Shown: in pieces, positions 13,884-23,619 of the stretch | Numbering within the stretch: position 1 is the first letter of the stretch | Layout: the number at the start of each line of letters is the position of its first letter | Assembly (NCBI RefSeq): GCF_002042885.1 | Contig: NZ_MVFY01000024.1 | Location: forward strand, 1 to 37,596 | DNA from: Citrobacter portucalensis | GTDB lineage: Bacteria; Pseudomonadota; Gammaproteobacteria; Enterobacterales; Enterobacteriaceae | Direction: 5' to 3' | Length of the DNA stretch: 37,596 nt | The notes under the pieces: generated by a model | Database searches by the model: none | The model's input: the letters and a program-made list of their open reading frames with translations, nothing else | Told to the model about the DNA's origin: nothing | Program-made: the position numbers and the translations under genes

Positions 13884-14772
13884 TTACGCCAGAACGCCGA
13901 GCCTATAAGCCCGGTCCAGCACTCTGATAATCATTACCCGCTGAGGCACATGTTTTTGCTCAAACTTCACCGGGTCGTTATGTAGTTCTGTATGGCACTG
14001 ACGACACAAAGGGATCGTGAAAATATCATGCGCTTTCGTAGCCATCCCTCCCTGCCCCCAGCCGATTAAGTGGTATGGATCATCTGATGGTTTGCCGCAG
14101 CATTCGCAGGGCTGTGTTTTAATCCATTCCAGATATCGGGGGGCCGTCCAACGGATACGCTTTGGACGTTTCATATAGGTTTGCGGTGACTCAGGATCGA
14201 CCAGAACACCAACTATGGGCTTAACCGCAGGTACCTGCGCTGGTGGCATGTTCACAGTTACTGTGCTGGCTTTGGCTGTAATGATGCTGGTGGCGGTTAG
14301 ACCCGGTTCGATGTCGCATTCATGCATGACTGACTGATGATTTTCCGAAGGAATACGAAGCGCCCGCCAGCGACAGTTCTCTGGAAGGATCCTGATTCAG
14401 CGCCACCATGATGCTGTTGATAATCCAGCTAATAACATTACGTCTCGCCAGCTCTGCAAGTTGTTCGCTGTAGTGGTCACGCAGATGGTTATCACAATGT
14501 CCACATAGGAGAACCGATCCGGGTTCATGACGCAGAGTGGTTAACTCGTGATAATGGTAATCGCTGTGTGGCCACTGGCAGCAGCTACCGCCATAACGCA
14601 GAAGCCAGTAATCAAGGCCACTCAAACCACCAGCAGGCAAACGCTCCATACCTGCTGGCTGGCTTTCCACCAGCACACGTTCACAACTGAATAATGACAT
14701 CAGCTCGCTGCCCGGCTTGAGCAGCACAATCCCAAGCTCACGCGCAACCACCGGCTTCAGCAGCGTCCTCAT
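13884..14772 (-). pseudogene. DUF968 nuclease-like gene, frameshifted
   Basis: Two overlapping minus frames are halves of one DUF968 protein, a phage HNH-like, putative recombination nuclease. The N-terminal half (MRTLLKPVVARELGIVLLKP, to NQDPSRELSLA) starts at 14772 and stops at 14320. The C-terminal half holds RPKRIRWTAPRYLEWIKTQP and a CECCGK/CRQCH metal site with PYHLIGWGQGG. Near 14360 the frame changes, and the conserved segment after ELSLA (usually ELAWW...) is missing, resuming at WRALRIPSE in the other frame. A deletion therefore broke the gene. The start overlaps the rusA stop (ATGA). Confidence 0.8.
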
Positions 14773-15152
14773 TCTGCTATCTCCCCGGTAATTATTTGTC
14801 CCTTCTCTCCCCATAATTTAGTGACGCGTGAATCCCAGATGTGAGCGTCATCTTCGTAAATAGCATCCATCAGAGCTTTTATCATGTTGTCAAAATCAGG
14901 TTTTGTCTGGTGTGGTTTACCGTTGAACTCAGTCCGTTTCTTATTGTTCCAGCTCGCTGGCATAGGAAGAATGAAGGTGACATGCGAACCGCTTTCCGGC
15001 AGCTCAACCCCCTGCAGACGAACTTCATCACAGAAAGCCCGGTAACGCAGAACCTCGGGGAGCTTTATCCATTTGTCAGCGCGCGTCATTCTGGGCTTGC
15101 AGCATGTACTGTTGTGGCTGGCGGCATCGGAGTTATGTATGTCGCAACTCAT
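14769..15152 (-). CDS. rusA: RusA-family Holliday junction resolvase, altered N-terminus
   Basis: RusA-type dimeric endonucleases cut Holliday junctions. The acidic site is present in KPHQTKPDFDNMIKALMDAI and YEDDAHIWDSRVTKLWGE, and KPRMTRADKW marks the family's N-terminal strand. The 127-residue frame starts at 15152 with MSCDIHNSDAASHNSTCC, which is unlike the family and is read from DNA that also encodes the upstream part of xis on the other strand. The true N-terminus was probably lost at a deletion joint near 15105. No ribosome binding site is evident for this start or for an internal ATG at 15089. Activity is doubtful. Confidence 0.75.
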   Translation of the reverse strand: MSCDIHNSDAASHNSTCCKPRMTRADKWIKLPEVLRYRAFCDEVRLQGVELPESGSHVTFILPMPASWNNKKRTEFNGKPHQTKPDFDNMIKALMDAIYEDDAHIWDSRVTKLWGEKGQIITGEIAE

Positions 15153-15354
15153 TTTCAGCGAAGAGTGGATGGTTGAAGCGCGACTAACAGAAAAGACCGG
15201 CTTGTCGGAAAGACAAATTAAAAGTTATCGGTTGAATTTGTGGATCGAAGGCGTGCATTTCAAACATCTGACAGCTCTCGGCGAAACTGACAATTCTAAA
15301 GGTCTGCTTTGGTACAACTATCCAAAGATTAACCAATTAGTACAGGATGCATGA
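15139..15354 (+). CDS. xis: Phage excisionase (DUF1233 type)
   Basis: This 71-residue protein reads MSQLIFSEEWMVEARLTEKT, then GLSERQIKSYRLNLWIEG and LLWYNYPKINQLVQDA, as in small excisionases of lambdoid phages that bend att DNA and direct excision. GGAG lies 7 bases before the ATG at 15139; the longer frame upstream belongs to the deletion joint. It overlaps the int start by four bases, the usual xis-int coupling. The upstream promoter region has been replaced by rusA sequence, so expression is uncertain. Confidence 0.85.
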   Translation: MSQLIFSEEWMVEARLTEKTGLSERQIKSYRLNLWIEGVHFKHLTALGETDNSKGLLWYNYPKINQLVQDA

Positions 15355-16626
15355 TGGACTTTCCAACCGGCGTTGAGCTGCATAATGGAAAAATACAGAT
15401 CACTTTTACCTATCGCGGCAAACGTTGCCGCGAAGTCCTTCGCGGCTGGACGGTGAACAGCAGCAACATCAAAAAAGCTGGAAATCTTCGCGCGCTCATA
15501 ACAAGTGAAATACAGCTCGGTAAGTTCGACTATGCGGAACGTTTCCCGGAATCCAAAGCGCTTAAGAAGTTCATCACAACCAAAAAAATCACCACGTTTA
15601 AAGAACTAAGTGATTTTTTTTACAGACACCAAAGCCTTAGAGGTATCTGGTGCAACACTGCTATCGCTTACTTCGGTCGTAAATACGTTACTACGTGTAA
15701 TCGGAGAAAATACCCGTCTGGTAGATATTGAGCATGCCGACATCTTGCATTACCGAAAGGAGTTATTGACCGGGACAATTATTAACCCGGCGATGCCGAA
15801 TCTGGCCAGGCAGGGCCGCGCGCCCTCAACAGTCAATAAACAGATGGCAGTTTTATCAGAAATGCTTAAGCTCGCAAACCGAAGCCAGTTTATATTGCAT
15901 GCTCCTTATGAAGGAGTGTCGCGACTCAAGTTATCTAAAAATGATCCCGACCCACTTTTACTTCATGAGTACCAGGCACTGATAGCCGCCCTTCCCCGTA
16001 GCCAGGCATTAATCATCATTGTTGCCGTTCATACGGGGATGAGGCCGGGCGAGATATGCGCCCTGGCATGGGAAGACATTGATTTGGTAAAAGGTGAAAT
16101 CCACGTATCCAGAAGTTTGACGAATAAGCGAGTATTTGTTCCCCCTAAGACAGATGCCGGAATAAGGACGATAACGTTGCTTAGACCTGCGCTGGATGCA
16201 CTAAAGGAACAATACGAAATCACCGGCGCTAATCCGAAGCAAGAAATTCGATTTCACCATCGGGAGATCGGAAAAACTGAGCAGCAATCTCTTCGCTTCG
16301 TTTTTTCACCGACAGCATATTCGTCCAGGAAAGGCAGTTATTTCTCCAAGAACTCGATTGCCTATGGCTGGAAGCGAGGCACTAAACTTGCCAATATCCG
16401 CGAAAGGAACCCTTATCAGTCACGGCATACCTACGCATGCTGGACGTTGATGGCCGGAGCGGACCCGTCATTCATAGCGAGTCAGATGGGACATGAAGAT
16501 GCGCGCATGGTGTACGAGGTTTACTCCAAGTGGATTGGCGACATGAACCAGGATCAGGTCAACATGCTGAACAATCAGATGCCAACAGCACTGCCCCAGG
16601 GCGCCCCCACGGGCAGGGGAGCATGA
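15351..16626 (+). pseudogene. int: Tyrosine integrase, frameshifted at a T8 run
   Basis: The N-terminal arm-binding domain (MDFPTGVELHNGKIQITFTY, to TFKELSDFF) is in one frame. The core-binding and catalytic domains (TDTKALEVSGATLLSLTSVV to the end) are in another. The switch is at eight T (15615-15622); seven T would give one frame of about 424 residues. Catalytic features are intact: HTGMRPGEICALAW (Arg), KTDAGIRTI (Lys), NPYQSRHTYACW, MGHEDARMVYEVYSKW (His and nucleophile Tyr). As read, translation stops at 15731. Slippage at the T8 run, or a sequencing error, could restore a product. It ends 84 bases before phoP, placing the att site between. Confidence 0.85.
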
Positions 16627-16710
16627 GAAAAGTTATTTAATTTCATAGCGCTGCTTTCAATCCACATAATCAGCGTTAAACTATTCATACCATTATTTTA
16701 GGGAGAAACG
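16627..16710 (+). promoter_or_regulatory. Prophage/chromosome junction and phoP promoter remnant
   Basis: From about 16655 the sequence aligns with the remembered Salmonella phoP leader: CATAAT -10 (16665-16670), then ATAATCAGCG against ATAATCAACG, ending in GGGAGAAACG before the ATG. The direct repeat (T/G)GTTTA-N5-(T/G)GTTTA expected 11-12 bases upstream of the -10 is not present at 16636-16652 (reads tttaat, ttcat, agcgct). The phage att core probably lies within 16627-16660. The native sequence is recalled, not compared. Confidence 0.6.
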
Positions 16711-17385
16711 ATGATGCGCGTACTGGTTGTCGAGGATAATGCTTTATTACGCCACCACCTCAAGGTTCAGTTGCAGGATTTAGGGCATCAGGTGGATGAT
16801 GCAGAAGATGCGAAGGAAGCGGACTATTATCTGAATGAACATCTGCCGGATATCGCGATCGTTGATTTAGGACTCCCCGATGAAGATGGTTTGTCGCTGA
16901 TCCGCCGCTGGCGCAGTAATGAGGTTTCGCTGCCAATTCTGGTATTAACCGCGCGTGAAGGCTGGCAGGATAAAGTGGAAGTCCTCAGCGCTGGCGCTGA
17001 CGATTACGTCACCAAACCGTTTCACATCGAAGAAGTGGCTGCGCGCATGCAGGCACTGATGCGCCGCAACAGCGGTCTGGCATCGCAAATTATCTCCCTT
17101 CCGCCTTTTCAGGTGGACCTCTCTCGACGCGAGTTATCCGTCAATGATGAAGTTATCAAGCTCACTGCGTTTGAATACACCATTATGGAAACGCTCATCC
17201 GTAATAATGGCAAAGTGGTCAGTAAAGATTCGCTCATGCTGCAGCTTTACCCGGATGCCGAGCTGCGCGAAAGTCACACCATTGATGTTCTAATGGGGCG
17301 TCTGCGTAAGAAAATTCAGGCGCAATATCCGGACGACGTCATCACCACCGTGCGTGGTCAGGGATATCTTTTTGAACTGCGCTAA
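16711..17385 (+). CDS. phoP: Response regulator PhoP
   Basis: This 224-residue OmpR-family regulator responds to low Mg2+, acid and antimicrobial peptides through PhoQ. The receiver domain (1-120) has the acidic pocket E9/D10 (VVEDNALL), phospho-acceptor Asp52 ([13 protein letters not shown]; Asp51 in E. coli numbering) and Lys102 in VTKPF. The C-terminal winged helix (about 128-223) has [32 protein letters not shown] and [19 protein letters not shown] precedes a double ATG; the MMR form is Salmonella-like. Its last base overlaps the phoQ start. The upstream neighbour is a prophage integrase rather than purB. Confidence 0.98.
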   Translation: MMRVLVVEDNALLRHHLKVQLQDLGHQVDDAEDAKEADYYLNEHLPDIAIVDLGLPDEDGLSLIRRWRSNEVSLPILVLTAREGWQDKVEVLSAGADDYVTKPFHIEEVAARMQALMRRNSGLASQIISLPPFQVDLSRRELSVNDEVIKLTAFEYTIMETLIRNNGKVVSKDSLMLQLYPDAELRESHTIDVLMGRLRKKIQAQYPDDVITTVRGQGYLFELR

Positions 17386-18848
17386 TGAATAAACTATTGC
17401 GTCATTTTTTCCCGCTATCGCTGCGGTTGCGCTTTTTACTGGCAACTGCGGGCGTGGTGTTGGTGCTCTCGCTGGCCTACGGCATGGTTGCTCTGGTGGG
17501 CTACAGCGTCAGCTTTGATAAGACAACGTTTCGCCTGCTGCGGGGTGAAAGTAATCTGTTTTATACCCTGGCAAAGTGGGAAAACGGCAAGATAAACGTC
17601 GAGTTGCCTGAAAATCTCGATATGCAAAGCCCAACAATGTCGCTGATCTATAACGAAAGCGGTGAGTTGTTGTGGGCGCAGCGCAATGTTCCCTGGCTGA
17701 CGAAAAGTATCCAACCGGACTGGCTAAAAACGAACGGTTTTCATGAAATTGAAGCCAATGTAGACGCCACCAGCACTTTACTGGGCGAAGATCACTCCGC
17801 TCAGCAGCAGTTAAAAGAAGTCAGAGAAGATGATGACGACGCCGAAATGACCCACTCAGTGGCGGTGAACGTCTACCCCGCCACAGCCAGAATGCCGCAA
17901 CTGACCATTGTGGTTGTCGACACTATTCCTATAGAGCTAAAGCGCTCGTATATGGTCTGGAGCTGGTTTATTTATGTGCTGGTCGCCAATCTGTTGCTGG
18001 TCATTCCGTTGTTATGGGTAGCAGCCTGGTGGAGCCTGCGGCCAATTGAGTCGCTAGCGCGTGAAGTCCGTGAGCTTGAGGAACATCATCGTGAGATGCT
18101 AAACCCCGCCACCACACGCGAATTGACCAGCCTGGTTCGTAATCTCAATCGACTTTTAAAAAGTGAACGTGAGCGCTACGATAAATACCGCACCACGTTA
18201 ACCGATCTCACTCATAGCCTGAAAACGCCACTGGCGGTACTGCAAAGTACGTTGCGCTCAATGCGCAATGAAAAGATGAACGTCAGCGACGCAGAGCCTA
18301 TCATGCTGGAACAAATCAGCCGTATTTCCCAACAGATAGGCTATTACCTGCATCGCGCCAGTATGCGTGGCAGCAGTGCCCTACTCAGCCGCGAGCTGCA
18401 CCCGGTCGCGCCGTTGCTGGATAAGCTCACCTCGGCGCTGAATAAAGTGTATCAGCGTAAAGGGGTCAACATTAATCTCGATATCTCACCTGAGATCAGC
18501 TTTGTGGGCGAACAGAATGACTTTGTCGAGGTGTTGGGCAACGTCTTGGATAACGCCTGTAAATATTGTCTGGAGTTTGTCGAGATTTCGGCGCAACTGT
18601 CTGAGGATCAGCTGCATATTCTGGTCGAAGACGATGGTCCTGGTATTCCGCAAAGCAAACGGGAAGTAGTGTTTGACCGCGGACAGCGCGTAGATACACT
18701 ACGTCCCGGACAAGGCGTCGGTCTGGCGGTGGCGCGAGAAATCACCGAACAGTATGACGGGCAGATTATTGCTGGTGATAGCCTGCTGGGTGGTGCGCGC
18801 ATGGAAGTTATTTTTGGTCGCCAGCAGCCGGGCCAGAAAGACGAGTAA
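17385..18848 (+). CDS. phoQ: Sensor histidine kinase PhoQ
   Basis: This 487-residue inner-membrane kinase/phosphatase acts on PhoP. TM1 lies at about 17-39 and TM2 at about 191-214. The periplasmic PAS-like sensor between them carries the membrane-facing acidic cluster E148-E154 (EDDDDAE) used in Mg2+ and peptide sensing. A HAMP segment leads to His277 in [13 protein letters not shown], then the ATPase with [15 protein letters not shown] and GQGVGLAVA. It overlaps phoP by one base (TAATG), indicating coupled translation. Confidence 0.98.
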   Translation: MNKLLRHFFPLSLRLRFLLATAGVVLVLSLAYGMVALVGYSVSFDKTTFRLLRGESNLFYTLAKWENGKINVELPENLDMQSPTMSLIYNESGELLWAQRNVPWLTKSIQPDWLKTNGFHEIEANVDATSTLLGEDHSAQQQLKEVREDDDDAEMTHSVAVNVYPATARMPQLTIVVVDTIPIELKRSYMVWSWFIYVLVANLLLVIPLLWVAAWWSLRPIESLAREVRELEEHHREMLNPATTRELTSLVRNLNRLLKSERERYDKYRTTLTDLTHSLKTPLAVLQSTLRSMRNEKMNVSDAEPIMLEQISRISQQIGYYLHRASMRGSSALLSRELHPVAPLLDKLTSALNKVYQRKGVNINLDISPEISFVGEQNDFVEVLGNVLDNACKYCLEFVEISAQLSEDQLHILVEDDGPGIPQSKREVVFDRGQRVDTLRPGQGVGLAVAREITEQYDGQIIAGDSLLGGARMEVIFGRQQPGQKDE

Positions 18849-18901
18849 TCGTCGCATGTAATAAATATGTACTGACTTCACGCTTGAGGTTAAGTATCCG
18901 T

Positions 18902-18907
18902 TATAAT
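18902..18907 (+). promoter_or_regulatory. Candidate -10 of the roxA promoter
   Basis: A perfect TATAAT lies 33 bases before the roxA start in the 92-base gap after phoQ. A matching -35 at standard spacing is not clear (TTCACG is 19 bases upstream). This suggests roxA has its own promoter in addition to readthrough. Confidence 0.45.
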
Positions 18908-18940
18908 CGGTTGCAGATACCAGCCTGCGGGATGCTCACT

Positions 18941-20062
18941 ATGGAATACCAACTCACACTTAATTGGCCCGATTTTCTTGAACGCCACTGGCAGAAACGC
19001 CCGGTGGTCTTAAAACGCGGGTTTAATAACTTTATTGATCCTCTTTCTCCTGACGAACTGGCTGGACTGGCAATGGAAAGCGAAGTCGACAGCCGACTCG
19101 TCAGCCATCAGGATGGTAAATGGCAGGTTAGCCATGGTCCCTTCGAAAGCTACGACCATCTTGGCGAGAACAACTGGTCTTTGCTGGTGCAGGCGGTCAA
19201 CCACTGGCACGAACCTACCGCCGCGCTGATGCGCCCGTTCCGTGAATTACCGGACTGGCGTATCGACGATCTGATGATTTCTTTCTCTGTACCCGGTGGA
19301 GGCGTTGGCCCGCACCTGGATCAGTACGATGTATTTATCATTCAGGGAACCGGTCGTCGTCGCTGGCGCGTAGGCGAAAAGCTGCAGTTGAAGCAGCACT
19401 GCCCTCACCCGGATCTCCTTCAGGTCGACCCGTTTGAAGCTATCATCGATGAAGAGCTGGAACCCGGCGATATCCTGTACATTCCACCGGGATTCCCGCA
19501 CGAAGGCTATGCGTTAGAAAACGCGATGAACTATTCGGTTGGCTTCCGTGCGCCAAACACTCGCGAGCTGATCAGCGGCTTCGCCGATTACGTTTTACAA
19601 CGCGAACTGGGCAGCACCTATTACAGCGATCCTGATCTGCCACCGCGCGATCATCCGGCAGATGTTCTGCCGCAGGAAATGGACAAGCTGCGCGAAATGA
19701 TGCTGGGCCTGATTAATCAGCCAGAACATTTCCAGCAGTGGTTTGGCGAGTTTATTTCTCAGTCTCGTCATGAGCTGGATATTGCCCCGCCGGAGCCACC
19801 GTATCAGCCAGACGAAATTTATGATGCCCTGAAACAAGGTGATGTGTTAGTGCGTCTGGGCGGATTGCGCGTATTGCGCATTGGCGACGACGTCTACGCT
19901 AACGGTGAGAAAATTGATTCACCGCATCGTCCTGCGCTGGAAGCGCTGGCCAGTCATATTGTGCTGACGGCTGAGAACTTTGAGGATGCGCTGGAAGATC
20001 CTTCTTTCCTTGCCATGCTTGCCGCGCTGGTCAACAGCGGGTACTGGTTCTTCGAAGGGTAA
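18941..20062 (+). CDS. roxA: Ribosomal oxygenase RoxA (YcfD)
   Basis: This 373-residue JmjC-type Fe(II)/2-oxoglutarate dioxygenase hydroxylates an arginine of ribosomal protein uL16. The metal triad is visible as HLD in GVGPHLDQYDVF (about residues 125-127) and His in PPGFPHEGYALE (about 187). The C-terminal dimerisation and winged-helix region includes RHELDIAPPEPPYQPDEIYD and GLRVLRIGDDVYANGE. The start at 18941 gives the E. coli length; an upstream in-frame ATG at 18884 overlaps the promoter. It is not disrupted and differs from E. coli at few positions. Confidence 0.97.
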   Translation: MEYQLTLNWPDFLERHWQKRPVVLKRGFNNFIDPLSPDELAGLAMESEVDSRLVSHQDGKWQVSHGPFESYDHLGENNWSLLVQAVNHWHEPTAALMRPFRELPDWRIDDLMISFSVPGGGVGPHLDQYDVFIIQGTGRRRWRVGEKLQLKQHCPHPDLLQVDPFEAIIDEELEPGDILYIPPGFPHEGYALENAMNYSVGFRAPNTRELISGFADYVLQRELGSTYYSDPDLPPRDHPADVLPQEMDKLREMMLGLINQPEHFQQWFGEFISQSRHELDIAPPEPPYQPDEIYDALKQGDVLVRLGGLRVLRIGDDVYANGEKIDSPHRPALEALASHIVLTAENFEDALEDPSFLAMLAALVNSGYWFFEG

Positions 20063-20071
20063 TGCGGACTG

Positions 20072-20152
20072 TGCCTGATGCGACGCCATGCGTCTTATCA
20101 GGCCTACTGGAGTGAAATATTGTAGGCCGGATAAGCAAAGCGCCATCCGGCA
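20072..20152. repeat. REP/BIME pair
   Basis: Two REP-type palindromes lie head to head: one containing GCCTGATGCGACGCC and TCTTATCAGGCCTAC, the other GTAGGCCGGATAAGC and GCCATCCGGCA, separated by about 15 bases. Such elements occur between convergent genes, here roxA and pepT, and serve as transcript ends and gyrase or RayT targets. Confidence 0.9.
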
Positions 20153-20164
20153 ACTACACATATT

Positions 20165-21391
20165 TTATTTTTGTTTCGCGGCCAATTCAGCAATACGCAC
20201 AATCACCTGCACCGCTTTTTCCATTCCTTCCAGGGTTACAAACTCATGCTTACCATGATAGTTGTAGCCACCGGTGAACAGATTCGGACACGGTAATCCC
20301 ATAAATGACAGCTGTGCGCCGTCAGTGCCGCCACGGATCGGTTTCAGCACCGGCTCAATATCGCAATCGCGCATCGCCTGCTGGGCGATATCCAGCACGT
20401 GCGGATGCTCAATCACTTTTTCGCGCATATTGTAGTAACTGTCTTCAATCACCAGTTCGATATAGCAGTCCGGGTGTAACCCTTTGCCGACCTTCTTGGC
20501 GATATCCATGATCTTGCGTTTACGCGCTTCAAACTGCTTACGGTCAAAATCACGAATAATGTAGTGCATATCCGCCCGATCGACCGTCCCTTTCATGCTC
20601 GCCAGATGATAAAAGCCTTCGTAGCCTTCCGTCTTTTCCGGGCTTTCATCTGCCGGAACCTCTGCATGAATACGCGCCGCCAGCGACAGCGCATTCACCA
20701 TCACCCCTTTTGCGGTGCCGGGATGCACATTGTTGCCAACAATTTTGATATTAACCGACGCGGCGTTGAAGTTCTCAAACTCCAACTCACCTACGCCACC
20801 ACCGTCAACGGTATAGGCCCACTGCGCATCGAATGCCGCAACATCAAAATGCTTCGCCCCTTTACCCACTTCTTCGTCCGGCGTAAAGGCCACGCGGATA
20901 TCACCGTGCGGAATATTTTTTTGGATAAGCACAGCCAGTGCGGTCATGATTTCCGCCACGCCTGCTTTATCATCCGCGCCCAGCAACGTTTTACCGTCTG
21001 TGGTGATCAGCGTCTGACCCAGAAGTTGATGCAGCACCGGGAACATCACCGGCGATAAAACTTCATCACCAATGCCTAACGCAATATCGCCACCGCGATA
21101 GTTTTCAACGATTTGCGGATTGACATTTTTACCGCTGAAATCCGGTGAGGTATCCACATGGGAAATAAAGCCGATCGCGGGAATATTGCCAGCAACGTTC
21201 GCGGGTAACGTTGCCATCAGCGTGCCTTTTTCGCTCAGTGAAATATTAACCAGCCCCATCTCTTCGAGCTGTTGTTTGAGCAGTTGTAATAATTTCCACT
21301 GTCCTTCGGTGCTGGGTACCTGCCGCACGCCCGATTTTGATTGGGTGTCCAGCGACACGTAGTGTAAAAAACGCTCAAGTAGTTTATCCAT
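20165..21391 (-). CDS. pepT: Peptidase T (tripeptidase)
   Basis: This 408-residue cytosolic M20 zinc aminotripeptidase releases N-terminal residues from tripeptides. Metal ligands and catalytic residues are in place: His78 and Asp80 (SHVDTSPD), Asp140 (LLGADDKAG), Glu173/Glu174 (TPDEEVGKG), Asp196 (TVDGGG) and the C-terminal His in YHGKHEFV. The start at 21391 ([17 protein letters not shown]) has GAGGGTG upstream; the frame extends 15 codons more. It diverges from potA across a 250-base gap. In Salmonella it is activated by FNR; I see only a half-site (TTGAT) upstream here. Confidence 0.97.
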   Translation of the reverse strand: MDKLLERFLHYVSLDTQSKSGVRQVPSTEGQWKLLQLLKQQLEEMGLVNISLSEKGTLMATLPANVAGNIPAIGFISHVDTSPDFSGKNVNPQIVENYRGGDIALGIGDEVLSPVMFPVLHQLLGQTLITTDGKTLLGADDKAGVAEIMTALAVLIQKNIPHGDIRVAFTPDEEVGKGAKHFDVAAFDAQWAYTVDGGGVGELEFENFNAASVNIKIVGNNVHPGTAKGVMVNALSLAARIHAEVPADESPEKTEGYEGFYHLASMKGTVDRADMHYIIRDFDRKQFEARKRKIMDIAKKVGKGLHPDCYIELVIEDSYYNMREKVIEHPHVLDIAQQAMRDCDIEPVLKPIRGGTDGAQLSFMGLPCPNLFTGGYNYHGKHEFVTLEGMEKAVQVIVRIAELAAKQK

Positions 21392-21539
21392 GCAGTCACC
21401 CTCACTTTTTGTGACAACATTATCAATAAGCAACAAAAGACAAATATTGCGTCAGGTCACTTTTATCCCCGCAAGTGAGAATATTTCGCCCTGACATCCC
21501 CTCTGACTATAGGGCTAAGTCAGTAATTCGCAACAAGGA

Positions 21540-21568
21540 TTGGCGATTACAATGGTTTGCCGTAGAAT
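21540..21568 (+). promoter_or_regulatory. potABCD promoter
   Basis: TTGGCG and TAGAAT are separated by exactly 17 bases in the pepT-potA gap, about 74 bases before potA. Spacing and match suit sigma-70. It would drive the pot operon. Confidence 0.6.
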
Positions 21569-21641
21569 AACGGCCCTCATTAAGAGTCATCAAGGTGGTT
21601 AACCACAAACCCCGCATCGGTCAGCCATCCGTTGCGTTTAC

Positions 21642-22778
21642 ATGGGACAGAGTAAAAAATTGAATAAACAACCGCGTTCGCTTTCTCCACTGGTGCAATT
21701 AGCGGGAATTCGCAAAAGTTTCGATGGCAAAGAGGTGATTTCCAGCCTGGATTTGACCATCAATAATGGCGAGTTTCTTACGCTGCTTGGCCCCTCTGGC
21801 TGCGGTAAAACAACCGTTCTTCGCCTGATTGCCGGTCTGGAAACGGTTGATTCCGGTCATATTTTGTTGGACAACGAGGACATCACTCACGTTCCAGCGG
21901 AAAATCGCTACGTGAATACCGTCTTCCAAAGCTATGCGCTATTCCCCCACATGACTGTGTTTGAAAATGTGGCCTTTGGTTTGCGCATGCAAAAAACGCC
22001 CGCAGCCGACATTTCTCCCCGCGTTACCGAAGCCCTGCGCATGGTGCAACTGGAAGAGTTCGCCCAGAGAAAACCGCATCAACTTTCCGGCGGACAGCAG
22101 CAGCGCGTAGCGATTGCCCGAGCAGTGGTCAACAAACCCCGCTTACTCTTGTTAGATGAATCCCTCTCTGCGCTGGACTACAAACTGCGTAAGCAGATGC
22201 AGAATGAACTGAAAGCACTGCAGCGTAAGCTTGGTATCACTTTTGTCTTTGTCACACACGATCAGGAAGAAGCGCTAACCATGTCCGACCGCATCGTGGT
22301 GATGCGCGATGGTAAGATTGAGCAGGACGGTACGCCGCGCGAAATCTACGAAGAGCCAAAGAATCTGTTTGTCGCCGGGTTTATCGGCGAGATCAATATG
22401 TTTAACGCCACGGTGATTGAACGTCTGGATGAACAGCGTGTTCGTGCTAACGTTGAAGGCCGCGAGTGCAATATTTATGTCAACTTCGCGGTAGTTCCCG
22501 GACAAAAGCTGCACGTCCTGTTACGCCCTGAAGATTTGCGCGTTGATGAAATCAATGATGATAATCATATCGAAGGCCTGATCGGCTACGTGCGCGAACG
22601 CAACTACAAAGGCATGACGCTGGAGTCGGTTGTAGAACTGGAAAATGGCAAGATGGTGATGGTCAGCGAATTCTTCAACGAAGACGATCCTGACTTTGAC
22701 CACTCGCTCGACCAGAAAATGGCAATTAACTGGGTAGAAAGCTGGGAGGTCGTACTGGCTGATGAAGAGCACAAGTAA
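21642..22778 (+). CDS. potA: Spermidine/putrescine ABC transporter ATPase PotA
   Basis: This 378-residue cytoplasmic ATPase powers the spermidine-preferential importer. Walker A is GPSGCGKTT (residues 50-58), with Q-loop [11 protein letters not shown], signature [10 protein letters not shown], Walker [13 protein letters not shown] and H-loop VTHDQEEAL. The C-terminal TOBE-type regulatory domain (about 250-378) is the site of inhibition by spermidine. The length equals E. coli PotA. Its end overlaps the start of potB by 17 bases. Confidence 0.98.
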   Translation: MGQSKKLNKQPRSLSPLVQLAGIRKSFDGKEVISSLDLTINNGEFLTLLGPSGCGKTTVLRLIAGLETVDSGHILLDNEDITHVPAENRYVNTVFQSYALFPHMTVFENVAFGLRMQKTPAADISPRVTEALRMVQLEEFAQRKPHQLSGGQQQRVAIARAVVNKPRLLLLDESLSALDYKLRKQMQNELKALQRKLGITFVFVTHDQEEALTMSDRIVVMRDGKIEQDGTPREIYEEPKNLFVAGFIGEINMFNATVIERLDEQRVRANVEGRECNIYVNFAVVPGQKLHVLLRPEDLRVDEINDDNHIEGLIGYVRERNYKGMTLESVVELENGKMVMVSEFFNEDDPDFDHSLDQKMAINWVESWEVVLADEEHK

Positions 22779-23619
22779 ATTCCAGAGTGTGGTGATCTTC
22801 ACCATTGTCGGTTGGCTTGTGTTATTTGTCTTTCTGCCCAACCTGATGATCATCGGCACCAGCTTTTTGACCCGTGACGACGCCAATTTCGTCAAAATGG
22901 TCTTTACGCTGGAGAACTATACGCGCCTGCTCGATCCGCTCTATTTTGAGGTACTGGTTCACTCCCTCAATATGGCGCTGATTGCCACGCTCGCCTGTCT
23001 GGTACTCGGCTACCCGTTTGCCTGGTTTTTGGTGAAACTGCCGGAAAAAGTACGCCCGCTGCTGCTGTTCCTGCTGATTGTTCCGTTCTGGACCAATTCT
23101 CTGATTCGCATCTACGGACTCAAAATTTTCCTCAGTACCAAAGGCTATCTCAACGAGTTTCTGTTATGGCTCGGCGTTATCGATACACCCATTCGCATTA
23201 TGTTTACCCCCAGCGCGGTGATTATCGGGCTGGTATACATCCTGCTGCCGTTTATGGTGATGCCGCTCTATTCCAGCATTGAAAAGCTCGATAAACCGCT
23301 GCTGGAAGCCGCACGCGATTTAGGCGCCAGTAAGCTTCAGACCTTCACCCGCATCATTATTCCGTTGACGATGCCGGGAATTATCGCCGGATGCCTGCTG
23401 GTCATGCTGCCCGCAATGGGGCTGTTTTACGTTTCCGACTTAATGGGCGGCGCGAAAAACCTGCTGATTGGTAACGTAATTAAAGTTCAGTTCCTGAACA
23501 TCCGCGACTGGCCGTTTGGTGCAGCCACCAGCATTACGCTGACCATCGTAATGGGTCTGATGCTGCTGATCTACTGGCGCGCCTCCCGCTTACTGAACAA
23601 GAAGGTGGAACTCGAATGA
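22762..23619 (+). CDS. potB: Spermidine/putrescine permease PotB
   Basis: This 285-residue permease has six transmembrane segments, starting [20 protein letters not shown]. The ABC-permease EAA loop reads [20 protein letters not shown]. It pairs with PotC to form the channel. The start overlapping potA gives [12 protein letters not shown]. coli is sometimes annotated from a later start at the first membrane segment. Its stop overlaps potC by four bases (ATGA). Confidence 0.97.
   Translation: MKSTSKFQSVVIFTIVGWLVLFVFLPNLMIIGTSFLTRDDANFVKMVFTLENYTRLLDPLYFEVLVHSLNMALIATLACLVLGYPFAWFLVKLPEKVRPLLLFLLIVPFWTNSLIRIYGLKIFLSTKGYLNEFLLWLGVIDTPIRIMFTPSAVIIGLVYILLPFMVMPLYSSIEKLDKPLLEAARDLGASKLQTFTRIIIPLTMPGIIAGCLLVMLPAMGLFYVSDLMGGAKNLLIGNVIKVQFLNIRDWPFGAATSITLTIVMGLMLLIYWRASRLLNKKVELE

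Noticed and set aside
20564-21058. 164-codon plus-strand frame opposite pepT
   Set aside because: Antisense shadow of pepT with no start signal.
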